Shown: positions 17,124 to 25,905, counted from the stretch's first letter. The stretch is 39,567 nucleotides of DNA from Bacteroidales bacterium (GCA_017544805.1 JAFYDK010000070.1:1-39567), one strand, 5' to 3'. Notes: generated by a model not told the origin, from the letters alone. Program-made: numbers and translations.

Positions 17124-17927
17124 ATGCAAATTGTTTCAATTTCAGAAAATACTACTTTAAAAGAAGGGCTTTTACCGGAACACGGTTTAAGCCTTTTTAT
17201 TAAAACAGAAAATACCCAAAAAATTCTTTTTGATACCGGACAAAGCGGAAATTTCGTTTTCAACGCCGAAAAACTCGGGTTGAAAATAAGCGGAATCGAC
17301 TTTGCCGTTATCTCGCACGGACATTACGACCACGGTGGAGGATTGGAATTTTTTCTGAAAGAAAACCATAAAGCCCCAGTTTTTATCAATCAATTGGCTT
17401 TTCTTGAGCGTTATTCGTTGAAAACAACAGGTTTTAAATTTATCGGACTTAATCCGCACTTGAAAGATAATCCAAGATTTATAAAATGCGGTGATTTAAG
17501 AAAAATTTCCGATGAAATATTTTTGTTTTCCAACGTCAGCGGCAGTTTCCCGCTATCAGAAGGCAGCAAATTGCTTTTTAGTGCTGACAAACAAACGCTT
17601 GACAAATTTCCTGACGAACAAAATCTTGTTATAACCGAAAATTCAAAAACTTTTCTTTTTGCAGGCTGTGCTCATTGCGGCATTATTAACATTATCGAAA
17701 AACTTTTCTACATTTCGGGCAAATATCCCGATTATGTTTTCGGCGGTTTTCACCTTATGAAAAGCGACAAAAAAGAAGTCGAATTTTTAGCCGAAAAATT
17801 ATTAACTTACTCAAACACAACATTTTACACAATGCACTGCACAGGTAAAGAACAATTTGAAATAATGAAAAAAATTTTAGGCGCAAGAATTGAATATTTT
17901 TCTTGCGGCAGTATTTTTTCACGATAA
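17124..17927 (+). CDS. metallo-beta-lactamase-fold hydrolase, COG1237-like (267 aa)
   Basis: The zinc motif HGHYDHGGG (His65, His67, Asp69, His70) and later metal or structural motifs FAGCAHCGIINI, GGFHL and MHCTG match the dihydropterin-related metallohydrolase branch (COG1237, whose archaeal member acts in methanopterin synthesis). Here the substrate is unknown. I choose the ATG at 17124 (MQIVSISENTTLKEGLLPEHG). The longer frame from 17046 lies inside the upstream microprotein gene and has no family character. It converges on the HD phosphohydrolase with only 5 bases between stops. An inverted repeat inside the last codons (GCAAGAA at 17883, TTCTTGC at 17900) may help termination. Confidence 0.88.
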   Translation: MQIVSISENTTLKEGLLPEHGLSLFIKTENTQKILFDTGQSGNFVFNAEKLGLKISGIDFAVISHGHYDHGGGLEFFLKENHKAPVFINQLAFLERYSLKTTGFKFIGLNPHLKDNPRFIKCGDLRKISDEIFLFSNVSGSFPLSEGSKLLFSADKQTLDKFPDEQNLVITENSKTFLFAGCAHCGIINIIEKLFYISGKYPDYVFGGFHLMKSDKKEVEFLAEKLLTYSNTTFYTMHCTGKEQFEIMKKILGARIEYFSCGSIFSR

Positions 17928-17932
17928 AAAAA

Positions 17933-19168
17933 TTACACTGCGTAACACACAAAATTTTTCTTAACCGTTTTGCTGAGCGCCGAAACGTTTGAAATATCAG
18001 AGGCAGAGGCAATATCTTTGACAAGAGAATCTTTCATAACGATTTTTATAGTTTCGTCCTTGCCCCTTGAATACGCCTTATTATAAAGTGTACCCTCTAT
18101 AACAAAATAATCCAAAAATTCTTCAGGACAAAGTTTCTTCTTTAAAACATCTTTTTTAATTTCTGAAATTTTCTCTTGAGAAATTTCGTTAGGGAAAATC
18201 ATAATTTTGAATAATTTCCTATTAATCAATCTATTACAAAGACTTTTTAATACAAAATCGTCAGAATTTTGCCAAACTTTTATCGCTGAAATTATATCAG
18301 AATCGTCCAATTGAGCGAAATATTCAAGCGGTGTTAAACCATCAAAATTCTGATACAATGCGCTTTGAGTTATGGTATTAGTTAAAAAGAATTTCAAGGA
18401 CGGGGGAGCAAAAATATCTTTTCCCGAACGTAAAAGTTCTTTTGCTCGTTTTATAATCAGCTTCAAGATTTCTTCGGCAACGACTACCGTCTTATGAAGA
18501 TAAACCTGCCAATACATCAAACGCCTTGCGATTAAAAACTTTTCGACGGAATAAATTCCTTTTGCCTCCACAACAAGATCATCGCCTACAAAATTCAGCA
18601 TTTTTATAATTCTGTCGCTGCCGACAATTCCCTCGCTCACACCCGTAAAAAAACTGTCCCGGTTAAGATAATCGAGTCTGTCCATGTCAAGCTGACTTGA
18701 TACAAATTTATGAAGGATTTTTTTAGGATAAGTATTAACAAAGACATCTATTCCGCTTTGAATTTTTCCGCCTAAATCTTTGTTAATCACTTTCATAAAC
18801 TCTTCAGAAATTTTTTCGTGCGAAATATTTTCAAAAAAACTATTTTCCAAGGTGTGTGAAAAAGGTCCGTGCCCTAAATCGTGGAGCAAAATAGCAGTCA
18901 AAGCCCCTTCCCTATCCTCATCACTGAGAATATACCCTTTTTCGGAAATAACTTTCAAAGCATTTTGCATCAAAAAAGTTGCACCAAGACAATGCTGAAA
19001 TCTTGTGTGCATAGCTCCCGGATAAACTAAATAACTGAGCCCCAACTGTTTAATACGTCTTTGACGTTGAAACAGCGGATGTTCGATAATATCGAAAATA
19101 AGTTCGTTTTCGATATTTATCAACCCGTAAACCGGGTCGTTTATAACTTTCAATTTGTTTGTAGCCAT
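17933..19168 (-). CDS. HD-domain phosphohydrolase (COG1078, dNTPase-like; 411 aa)
   Basis: SAMHD1/dGTPase-related HD-superfamily protein. Metal ligands are visible: His in PGAMHTRFQHC (about 54), the HD pair in LLHDLGHGPFSH (about 96-97), and Asp in SSQLDMDRLDYLNRD (about 160). The N-terminal DPVYGLI and IIEHPLFQRQRRI are typical of the family. It may hydrolyse nucleoside triphosphates, but substrate and allostery cannot be read here. In related genomes it lies near lpxD; here the microprotein and metallohydrolase intervene. It has its own good promoter upstream. Confidence 0.92.
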   Translation of the reverse strand: MATNKLKVINDPVYGLINIENELIFDIIEHPLFQRQRRIKQLGLSYLVYPGAMHTRFQHCLGATFLMQNALKVISEKGYILSDEDREGALTAILLHDLGHGPFSHTLENSFFENISHEKISEEFMKVINKDLGGKIQSGIDVFVNTYPKKILHKFVSSQLDMDRLDYLNRDSFFTGVSEGIVGSDRIIKMLNFVGDDLVVEAKGIYSVEKFLIARRLMYWQVYLHKTVVVAEEILKLIIKRAKELLRSGKDIFAPPSLKFFLTNTITQSALYQNFDGLTPLEYFAQLDDSDIISAIKVWQNSDDFVLKSLCNRLINRKLFKIMIFPNEISQEKISEIKKDVLKKKLCPEEFLDYFVIEGTLYNKAYSRGKDETIKIVMKDSLVKDIASASDISNVSALSKTVKKNFVCYAV

Positions 19169-19214
19169 AATTACTATTGATGTCTAAAACGCCAAAATCA
19201 AAATACCTATTACA

Positions 19215-19246
19215 CAAAAATAAAAAAGTTTTTTCAAGAAAACAAA
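19215..19246 (-). promoter_or_regulatory. promoter TTTG-N20-TATTTTTG of the HD gene
   Basis: Minus-strand -33 TTTG at 19246-19243 and -7 TATTTTTG at 19222-19215, 46 bases before the start codon at 19168. Confidence 0.68.
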
Positions 19247-19269
19247 CAATGGTGTTTTTTTTAAAAACT

Positions 19270-20481
19270 TTAGTCATAAATCAAATATTTTTTCCGTTTC
19301 TCTTTGAATTCATCAAGTTTAGGCTGCCATGTTTTACGGATTTCCTCTTCTGAAAGACCACTGTCAAGCTGTGATTTCAAACGGGTATTGCCCAAAAGCA
19401 AAGACAACCATTTTTCTCTCGTTAACATTTTCCCGGATGATAATTTATACATTTCGATAAAATATTTCAATGTAAAACGCTGCTCATCAGGATTTAAACC
19501 CGAAAAATCCAATCCATAACATTTTTGTCCCTCGTGCAAAGGATTGGTCTGCATTCCGGGAATATCTTTGGGCGTAAAAACATATTCACCGTATTTCGGA
19601 TCAGGATAACCTATTGAACTGAAAGGTTTTAACGTTCCTCTACCGACACTTATATTCGTTGCCTCAAAAAAACATAACGAAGGATACATTCTAACAGAAA
19701 GATAATCAGGAAGATTAGGCGAAGGTTTCACCGGCAAAACATATTTCGTCTTCCTCGTATAATTTTTAACGGGAATTACCTGTAAATCACATTTTACGCC
19801 ACCTTTTAGCCACCCCTCTAAATTCATCATAAAAGCAAGCTCACCGACCGTCATGCCGTAAACTACCGGCAAAGGGTCAAGACCAACAAACGATACGCAA
19901 TTGTCTTCCCTTATAGGCCCGTCAACATAATCAATGTTAGGATTAGGACGGTCAAGAACAAGCACTTTAACATTATTTTCAGCACAAGCCTCCATGACAT
20001 TATGTAAAGTGCTGATATAAGTAAAAAATCTACATCCCACATCTTGAATGTCATAAACCACAACATCAAGTCCGCGCATTTGCTCAGAAGAGGGTTTTAA
20101 ATTTTTGCCGAAAAGCGAAACGATTTTAACGCCCGTTTTATCGTCAATACCGCTTTGAATTTTTTCACCAGCCTCTCCGCTGCCCCTAAAACCATGTTCA
20201 GGCGCAAAAACTTTTTCAACCGTTAATGATTTTTCAAGAAAAAAATCCAAAAGATGCTTGCCGAATGCCCGTGAAGTAGGATTTGCAACCAAAGCAATTT
20301 TTTTACCGCGCAAAAGTTTCATATAATTAGCAGTGTCTTCGGCGGCAACAATAAGTTTTTTTATAACGGAATCTTTTTCCTTTTGTACAACAAGCGGCGT
20401 TTCTTTCGGCTCGGCACTTTGAGTAGTATTACAAGACGAAAAAAATATCAAACCTAAAACAAAAAATAAAAGTCGCTTCAT
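19270..20481 (-). CDS. NamZ-like exo-N-acetylmuramidase lipoprotein (DUF1343; 403 aa)
   Basis: DUF1343 protein of the NamZ family, which removes terminal N-acetylmuramic acid from peptidoglycan fragments. Family motifs visible: IALVANPTS, VEKVFAPEHGFRG, GLDVVVYDIQDVGCRFFTY, VLDRPNP, YMTVGELA-like VYGMTVGELAFMMN, SVGRGTLKPF. The start at 20481 gives a lipoprotein signal (MKRLLFFVLGLIFFSSC). The frame is open to 20589, but that part spans a promoter and a terminator hairpin, so it is not coding. It probably acts in the periplasm or outer membrane in wall recycling. It is transcribed alone from a strong-looking promoter. Confidence 0.92.
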   Translation of the reverse strand: MKRLLFFVLGLIFFSSCNTTQSAEPKETPLVVQKEKDSVIKKLIVAAEDTANYMKLLRGKKIALVANPTSRAFGKHLLDFFLEKSLTVEKVFAPEHGFRGSGEAGEKIQSGIDDKTGVKIVSLFGKNLKPSSEQMRGLDVVVYDIQDVGCRFFTYISTLHNVMEACAENNVKVLVLDRPNPNIDYVDGPIREDNCVSFVGLDPLPVVYGMTVGELAFMMNLEGWLKGGVKCDLQVIPVKNYTRKTKYVLPVKPSPNLPDYLSVRMYPSLCFFEATNISVGRGTLKPFSSIGYPDPKYGEYVFTPKDIPGMQTNPLHEGQKCYGLDFSGLNPDEQRFTLKYFIEMYKLSSGKMLTREKWLSLLLGNTRLKSQLDSGLSEEEIRKTWQPKLDEFKEKRKKYLIYD

Positions 20482-20519
20482 AAGTCTATTTTTTAAAAAA
20501 AAAGTCTTTTTCATTATGG

Positions 20520-20550
20520 CAAAATTATAAAACAAAAAACGTCCTGCAAA
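20520..20550 (-). promoter_or_regulatory. promoter TTTG-N19-TAATTTTG of the namZ-like gene
   Basis: Minus-strand -33 TTTG at 20550-20547 and -7 TAATTTTG at 20527-20520, 38 bases before the start codon at 20481. The -33 element lies at the edge of a terminator stem. Confidence 0.72.
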
Positions 20551-20579
20551 AAAAATACATTTTCTTGCAGGACGTTTTT
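20535..20579 (-). terminator. intrinsic terminator after the XRE gene
   Basis: Perfect 15-base arms at 20535-20549 and 20565-20579, a 15-base loop, and T-rich ends in both orientations. It lies 28 bases after the XRE stop and overlaps the next gene's -33 element. Confidence 0.88.
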
Positions 20580-20607
20580 GCCTTACCAAAGGTAAACATA
20601 AAAAAAC

Positions 20608-20808
20608 TTAATCGTTTTCTTCAAGTTTGAAAATATCTTCAAGCCTTACTTTGAAATATCTCGCTATCTTGAGTGCTAAAACAGTAGAGGGAATAAATTT
20701 TCCCGTCTCAATAGCGTGAATCGTTTGTCTTGAAACATCAACCCTTTCTGCAAGTTCTGCTTGAGTGATTTTTTTCTTAGCCCTTTCAACTCTGATTGTA
20801 TTCTCCAT
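20608..20808 (-). CDS. small XRE-family helix-turn-helix regulator (66 aa)
   Basis: Stand-alone Cro/CI-type DNA-binding protein. Helix-turn-helix: TQAELAERVDVSRQTIHAIE (about residues 15-34), followed by the fixed pattern GKFIPSTVLALKIARYFKV and an acidic tail (EDIFKLEEND). No ligand or protease domain is present. It is the small YozG-like type, which often partners a membrane protein gene, but none is adjacent here. It is divergent from the GH51 gene with 276 bases between, where a palindrome could be its operator. Confidence 0.92.
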   Translation of the reverse strand: MENTIRVERAKKKITQAELAERVDVSRQTIHAIETGKFIPSTVLALKIARYFKVRLEDIFKLEEND

Positions 20809-21084
20809 AATTTTTTTCTATTTAATAATGTTTAATAATTTTCTTTCCTTTTAATTTCGTATAAACAGAAAATTGTTTATATCTATGCGAATTTTTTACA
20901 AAATGTATACCATTTTTAAAATTTTCGATGTTATTTTTTCAACTTTAGTGTAACTTTTGTTTAGGGTGAAATGAAAAAAAAAGTTTTTCTATGTTAATTT
21001 TTTGTATTAATTTTATCCCGCAAAAAAAATACATTAATTACATATTAATTTCCACACTTTATTTTAAAAAAAACAAACGAGTAA
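20809..21084. other. intergenic region between divergent xre and GH51 genes
   Basis: Non-coding, strongly AT-rich. It holds a direct repeat of TTTAATAAT (20821 and 20831) next to the XRE start, the inverted repeat at 20860-20881, and a near-consensus plus-strand -7 (TAACTTTTG, one base too long, 20951-20959). An ATTAAT pair stands at 21033 and 21044. A 22-codon frame at 20885 has no support. No exact TAnnTTTG was found for either gene. Confidence 0.6.
20860..20881. promoter_or_regulatory. candidate operator: 8-bp interrupted palindrome
   Basis: TATAAACA and TGTTTATA are perfect inverted arms around a 6-base spacer, in the intergenic region 52 bases upstream of the XRE start. The size and symmetry suit a dimeric helix-turn-helix protein; autoregulation by the XRE protein is an inference. 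Confidence 0.45.
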
Positions 21085-22617
21085 ATGAAAAAAACATTAT
21101 TTTTAGCCTCGGCATTAGCCTTGACATTGTCAGCCTCGGCTCAGACCGAACTGAGAACCTCGAGTAAAGATTCATACGTAATTCCTGCCGAAATTTACGG
21201 ACAATTTGCAGAACATCTCGGACGCTGTATTTACAACGGTATTTGGGTTGGTAAAGACAGCAAAATTCCTAATCAAGATGGTTACAGAACTGATGTTTTC
21301 AATGCGTTAAAAGATCTTCAAATTCCTGTTTTAAGATGGCCGGGCGGCTGTTTTGCCGATACTTATCATTGGAGAGACGGCGTTGGACCTACAAAAGACA
21401 GACCCGCTATCAAAAACGTTTTTTGGGGCGGAACAATGGAAGACAATTCTTTCGGTACTGACGAATTTTTCACCCTTTGCGAAAAACTCGGTTGCAAAAC
21501 TTATCTTTCCGTAAACGTAGGCTCAGGCACTGTTAAAGATATGAACGACTGGCTTGAATACATCACTGGTACTCAAGATTGTCCAAATGTTAATTACCGT
21601 AAACAAAACGGTAGAGAAAAACCTTACAAAATTGATTATATCGGTATCGGCAACGAGAGTTGGGGTTGCGGCGGAAATATGCGTCCTGAATTTTATGCAG
21701 ACCTTTACCGTCAATATTCCGGCTATGCACACCTTTACAGCAACAATACTTATCCAAAAAGAGTTGCCTCCGGTTCTAACGACTTCGATTACAACTGGAC
21801 TGAAACCTTAATGAAAAGAGCCGGCAACAATATGGAACATATTTCGCTCCATTATTACGTACTTCCTATCAGAGATTGGAATGGTTCTAAAGGACCTGAC
21901 AGAGGTTTCGCTGAAGATCAATATTTCGGTGTTATCCGCGACGGTTACAAAATGGACGAATTAGTAAAAGGTCATATTGACATTATTGCTAAATACAACA
22001 AAAACGTAAAACTTGACGTTGATGAATGGGGTATTTGGACAGACCAAGAGCAAGGTTCAATACCGGGACACCTTTATCAGCAAAACACTTTGAGAGATGC
22101 TATTTTAGCAAGTACGACTTTTGATATTTTCCACAAATATGCAGACAGACTCGGAATGTGTAATATAGCTCAAGTAGTAAACGTTCTCCAAGCAATGGTT
22201 TTGACCAAAGACGACAAAATGGTTTTAACACCGACATATCACGTGTTTAAAATGTATGCCGTTCATCAAAACGCAGAATATATTCCTATGGATTTCAAAT
22301 CCCCGAAATACACTTTCAACGGTGAATCTATCAACGCTTTGAGCAGTACTTTGTCGAAAAAAGACGGCGTTTATCATTTAACATTAACAAACGTTGATCC
22401 CAAAAATAAACAAACCGTAACGCTTAATCTCTCAGAAATTAAAGCAACTGCTATGAACAAAGCAGAAATCATCACATCGGCAAAATTCAACGATTACAAC
22501 TCGTTTGAAAATCCTGAAACCATAAAAATAAAACCTTTTAACGGAGCATCTGTTAAAAAAGGCGTTTTAACGGTTGAACTTCCGCCGATGAGTATCGTTA
22601 CGGTAGAAATGAAATAA
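21085..22617 (+). CDS. secreted GH51 alpha-L-arabinofuranosidase (510 aa)
   Basis: Releases arabinofuranose from arabinoxylan or arabinan. Signal peptide of about 20 residues (ending SASA-QT), then a (beta/alpha)8 domain with acid/base Glu191 in GIGNESWGCGGNM and nucleophile Glu314 in LDVDEWGIW, plus the family segments RWPGGCFADTYHWRDGVGP and SLHYY. A C-terminal beta-sandwich ends the protein (VELPPMSIVTVEMK). The 510-residue length is typical. No SusC/SusD or other glycosidase genes are adjacent, so it is an isolated polysaccharide enzyme rather than part of a visible utilisation locus. Terminated by a strong hairpin. Confidence 0.95.
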   Translation: MKKTLFLASALALTLSASAQTELRTSSKDSYVIPAEIYGQFAEHLGRCIYNGIWVGKDSKIPNQDGYRTDVFNALKDLQIPVLRWPGGCFADTYHWRDGVGPTKDRPAIKNVFWGGTMEDNSFGTDEFFTLCEKLGCKTYLSVNVGSGTVKDMNDWLEYITGTQDCPNVNYRKQNGREKPYKIDYIGIGNESWGCGGNMRPEFYADLYRQYSGYAHLYSNNTYPKRVASGSNDFDYNWTETLMKRAGNNMEHISLHYYVLPIRDWNGSKGPDRGFAEDQYFGVIRDGYKMDELVKGHIDIIAKYNKNVKLDVDEWGIWTDQEQGSIPGHLYQQNTLRDAILASTTFDIFHKYADRLGMCNIAQVVNVLQAMVLTKDDKMVLTPTYHVFKMYAVHQNAEYIPMDFKSPKYTFNGESINALSSTLSKKDGVYHLTLTNVDPKNKQTVTLNLSEIKATAMNKAEIITSAKFNDYNSFENPETIKIKPFNGASVKKGVLTVELPPMSIVTVEMK

Positions 22618-22638
22618 TTTTTATTTCTTTTTTTTAAT

Positions 22639-22673
22639 AAAAAACGGGGACTGAAAATCAGTCCCCGTTTTTT
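22639..22673. terminator. bidirectional terminator, 16-bp perfect stem
   Basis: Arms at 22639-22654 and 22658-22673 with a 3-base loop; A-run on the left and T-run on the right serve the convergent GH51 and lipoprotein genes. Confidence 0.92.
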
Positions 22674-22698
22674 ATTTTATTTATTTTTATACTGTTAA

Positions 22699-24222
22699 TT
22701 AATGACTCATCTTCATTAAAAAATTTACCAAATCAATCAACGGAGTCGTGTAATCGTCAGCAATGTAGGTTAAATATTCCATCGTTTCCAAATCAAGCAA
22801 TTGCTTTATCGGAGTGTAATTTTCTGTTCCATCCAATTGAACAGCCGGCATAATAGTCTGTCCTGCGCCGAACTCAGCTGTCTGCATACGCACGGGAACA
22901 GGCATGTTAAGACCTTTCATTGTAAGAGACATCGTAATATTATCGTTCAATTCTTTTGCATAAGAATCCATTGTTGTTTGGTCTGCCCAGTTATGACGGG
23001 CGTCAATTGATTTAAGACGGGTTGCCAAATAAGCAGCGCAATCAGGCATTTTTACCTCAGCTGTCAAATCGTCAAGAACTGTTACCGTCAAATCATCAAT
23101 AGAAAGACCTTCTATAAAGGAACCTTGTGCCATTTTCAACAAATCCGCAAATTTGAATTGCTCCATTTTGAAAGGAACGATTTGTTCTTTTACTTCAGCT
23201 TCAGTTTTTCCCTCTTTGCCGCTGTTAGATTCCGCTGCGGTTTCTTTAAATGATACTTGTAATTTGGTATCAATAATATCCATGCCGTTCTGAGAAAAAG
23301 CAAATTCGAGATTACCTGATTCAGAGTCATCAGTATTAAGAGTCGTCTTATAATTGCATACCAATTTGCTTTCATCATCACGGATACCGTACTGAGAATA
23401 ACCATTTAAATGAGAATTAATGGTTATGGAAAAATCATAAGAAGGCAACGTTCCTGTTTTAGAAATCGACTCTTTGCTGCCAGAAACAAATTCTCCATCA
23501 AAAGCCGGTTTGTATTCGCCGTCAGACAACAAACTGATTTCAAAATTGTATGATTCCGGAATCTTAATTACAACAGCATATTCTCCTTTAGAATCATCTT
23601 TTCCTGTAACAGCTTTAGTTACATCAAAAAATTTTTCTTCGTAAGTAGTTCCGGCATCAGTTAAAACTACTTTACACTTTTCAGCCATGCCGTCCAAATC
23701 AAGCGGGAAAACTAAAGTCAATTTCTCTGCAGGTGTGATATTTTTAGGTTCATCCTGTTTCGTACCTGTTTCTTTAGCACTTTTCATAACAAACTCATAA
23801 CAACACCCCATATCCGTTGCCGTTACTTCCAAATATTTTGTGTAACCTTCTTTCGCTAAGTCTGATTTTTCATCTACAGCCTTAAAATTCTCCGCTTTAA
23901 TTCCTTTCAAAAAATATTCCTGAATTTCAGTCATAAATTTTTTATTATACTTGGTCCACGCAAATATCTGCGAACCGCCGTAAACCATAGTCTTGAACGC
24001 ACCGTTGCTGTAATTTTCAGCCAAACTTTTTACGTTGTTTCTGATATGTTCAACCATAACTTTTGAAACAATTTCCGACATAGGACGTTCGTCTTTTTGT
24101 TCCTGAGGTTGTTCCAAAGGTGCGGGTTCATCCTCTTTATCATCTTTATGACAAGATGTCATTGTCAATGTAGAACCGCCTAAAAATGCTGCGGCAAGCA
24201 TCCAAGAATAAATCTTCTTCAT
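22699..24222 (-). CDS. large lipoprotein of unknown function (507 aa)
   Basis: I recognise no family. Signal peptide with lipobox TMTSC (Cys about 24), then an acidic Pro/Glu/Gln linker to about residue 48, suggesting a flexible tether from the membrane. The rest is a mixed domain with long amphipathic strands, for example LTVTVLDDLTAEVKMPDC, and a central part (about 200-310) that looks like beta-sandwich material (KIPESYNFEISLLSDGEY, YDFSITINSHLNGY). Possibly surface-exposed or outer-membrane anchored. It lies alone between the GH51 terminator and the methyltransferase; I found no exact -7 box upstream. Confidence 0.82.
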   Translation of the reverse strand: MKKIYSWMLAAAFLGGSTLTMTSCHKDDKEDEPAPLEQPQEQKDERPMSEIVSKVMVEHIRNNVKSLAENYSNGAFKTMVYGGSQIFAWTKYNKKFMTEIQEYFLKGIKAENFKAVDEKSDLAKEGYTKYLEVTATDMGCCYEFVMKSAKETGTKQDEPKNITPAEKLTLVFPLDLDGMAEKCKVVLTDAGTTYEEKFFDVTKAVTGKDDSKGEYAVVIKIPESYNFEISLLSDGEYKPAFDGEFVSGSKESISKTGTLPSYDFSITINSHLNGYSQYGIRDDESKLVCNYKTTLNTDDSESGNLEFAFSQNGMDIIDTKLQVSFKETAAESNSGKEGKTEAEVKEQIVPFKMEQFKFADLLKMAQGSFIEGLSIDDLTVTVLDDLTAEVKMPDCAAYLATRLKSIDARHNWADQTTMDSYAKELNDNITMSLTMKGLNMPVPVRMQTAEFGAGQTIMPAVQLDGTENYTPIKQLLDLETMEYLTYIADDYTTPLIDLVNFLMKMSH

Positions 24223-24313
24223 TTCTCTTATTTTTTTAAAAACTTTTTGAATTATTATTTATTTTTAACTACACCAATAAGATATAAAAAAAGAAAAATT
24301 CCACAAAAAAAAA

Positions 24314-25024
24314 TTATTTTTTTAAAATTAAAAAAATCGCGGGACGTTTATCAATATTGATTTTTTGTTTTTTCCAATTAGCAACACTCTGAGTTTTTAT
24401 AAATTCTTCCGGCATGGTAATATCACAGGCAACCGTAAGTAATGTATTAGGATTCAGCACATTACAAAGAGTTTCCAAAAATGTATTGTTGCGATAAGGC
24501 GTTTCAATAAAAACCTGAGTCTGATTCAATTCCTTTGAACGGTCTTCAAGTTTTTTAATAGCTTTTTGACGTTCGGGATTTTTTACGGGTAAATAACCGT
24601 TGAAAGCGAAACTTTGACCATTAAGACCACTTGCCATCACCGAAAGCAAAATCGAGGAAGGACCAACAAGCGGAACAACCTGAAAACCGGCTCTATGCGC
24701 ACTCAAAGCCACACTTGCGCCCGGGTCTGCAACACCGGGACAGCCCGCTTCTGATATTACGCCCAAATCATGAGAGTTTTTCAAAACGTCAAAATAAACC
24801 GAATAATCAAAATCCTTGTTATGTTTGTCCATTTCATAAACGGTAATCTGAGGCAAAAACGCCCTCATTCCCAAAAGAATAAAATAATGACGTGCCGTTT
24901 TAGCATTTTCGGCTATAAAAAATCTAATGCTGCGGATTTTTTCTAAAACATCCTCAGGCAAATAATATTTGAAATTTTCCGAGCCCAACGACATCGGAAC
25001 CATATAAACTTTTCCGTTTTCCAT
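24314..25024 (-). CDS. RsmI-like SAM-dependent methyltransferase (236 aa)
   Basis: Tetrapyrrole-methylase fold protein related to RsmI, the 16S rRNA 2'-O-methyltransferase. Family motifs: FIAENAKTARHY, ISEAGCPGVADPGA, PLVGPSSILLSVMASGL-NGQSFAFNGYLP, and FIETPYRN. At 236 residues it is shorter than standard RsmI (about 280) and its N-terminus (VYMVPMSLG) differs from the usual ATPIGN opening. It may be the Bacteroidota RsmI-like paralogue, with rRNA target unproven. It starts 3 bases after the stop of the outer-membrane protein gene, so the two form an operon. Confidence 0.87.
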   Translation of the reverse strand: MENGKVYMVPMSLGSENFKYYLPEDVLEKIRSIRFFIAENAKTARHYFILLGMRAFLPQITVYEMDKHNKDFDYSVYFDVLKNSHDLGVISEAGCPGVADPGASVALSAHRAGFQVVPLVGPSSILLSVMASGLNGQSFAFNGYLPVKNPERQKAIKKLEDRSKELNQTQVFIETPYRNNTFLETLCNVLNPNTLLTVACDITMPEEFIKTQSVANWKKQKINIDKRPAIFLILKK

Positions 25025-25027
25025 TTT

Positions 25028-25852
25028 TTACTCCTCATCAAAACGTTTTTCCCAATCCAAATCCTCTTCGGTAGGTGCGTTTTTATCTTTTTCGTCTTCT
25101 ATTTTTTCTTCAACTTCCTCCTTAACCTCTTCTTGAGGCGTTACAGAGATGTCTTCAAGCGGTTCTTCATCTTTGATTTTTTCTTTTTTCGTATAATAAG
25201 GCTCTTTGCCGAAAGGTTTATAATACGAAACGCCTAAACCACAAGTTCTTTCCGTAACATAATTCAGAAGGGCAATATCGTCCATTCTTATCATTTTTGA
25301 CATTCCGATACAACCGCGTGCCATGATTTGAAAAACACCTACTTTAGTACAAAAAGCAATTCCCGCCTGACCTGTCAGACCGTATGTAAATTTGTTGTAC
25401 TCTCCGAATGCTATTCTGTCAATTCCCGTAGAATCAAAATTGGTGATATTGGTTTCGGGTTTTGATTTTTCCAAAAGAATATTGGCGTATGTACCGACAG
25501 CAAACAATGCTTTAACACTATGCTGACCGAAATCAATGTGCATAAAAAGCGGAATATGAACGTATTTTAAATTCTGTTTGAAATATTCATTGTCCGAAGG
25601 CTCGGCTCTAAAAGTCATGCTTTGATAATTGATTTCGCCTTGAAAACCAATTATATTCCTCAATTCCATGTGTTTGTAAGCGATTCCGAAACCGTAACCC
25701 GGATCAGCAAACATTTTTTTGTTGAGACCCGCAGAATCGCAACTGATTTTCGATTGAATATAATAAGTGTTCAACCCTATTAAATGTTGGGCAGAACAAA
25801 TACTTGAAAAACCAAATATCAGTATTGCAAAAACTTTTAAAAATTTAATCAT
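25028..25852 (-). CDS. outer-membrane beta-barrel protein with acidic tail (274 aa)
   Basis: Signal peptide of about 21 residues (ending CSAQ), then about 190 residues of alternating amphipathic strands with aromatic ends (GYGFGIAYKH, GFQGEINYQSM, YVHIPLFMHIDF, YGLTGQAGIAF), resembling the small porin-like barrels (OMP_b-brl_2 type) common in Bacteroidota. An unusual C-terminal extension of about 55 residues is almost all Glu, Lys and Asp and would be disordered in the periplasm. The pairing with a methyltransferase gene downstream gives no functional hint. A -7 box lies just upstream. Confidence 0.82.
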   Translation of the reverse strand: MIKFLKVFAILIFGFSSICSAQHLIGLNTYYIQSKISCDSAGLNKKMFADPGYGFGIAYKHMELRNIIGFQGEINYQSMTFRAEPSDNEYFKQNLKYVHIPLFMHIDFGQHSVKALFAVGTYANILLEKSKPETNITNFDSTGIDRIAFGEYNKFTYGLTGQAGIAFCTKVGVFQIMARGCIGMSKMIRMDDIALLNYVTERTCGLGVSYYKPFGKEPYYTKKEKIKDEEPLEDISVTPQEEVKEEVEEKIEDEKDKNAPTEEDLDWEKRFDEE

Positions 25853-25874
25853 TTCTTTTATAAAAAATTTGGCA

Positions 25875-25905
25875 CAAAGTTAGAATTTTTTGAATATTTT
25901 TGCAA
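25875..25905 (-). promoter_or_regulatory. promoter of the beta-barrel/methyltransferase operon
   Basis: Minus-strand -7 TAACTTTG at 25882-25875 with TTG at 25905-25903, 20 bases apart, 23 bases from the start codon. It overlaps the divergent truA promoter. Confidence 0.55.
25895..25902 (+). promoter_or_regulatory. candidate -7 box (TATTTTTG) of truA
   Basis: Exact TAnnTTTG 23 bases before the truA start. A TTTG at 25868-25871 is 23 bases upstream, slightly long for a -33 element. Confidence 0.5.

Noticed and set aside
20482..20589. Longer start for the NamZ-like lipoprotein
   Set aside because: Would cross a consensus promoter and a terminator stem and would bury the lipoprotein signal peptide.
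20885..20953. 22-codon open frame in the xre-GH51 gap
   Set aside because: No ribosome-binding site, no promoter in place, and typical of AT-rich random frames.
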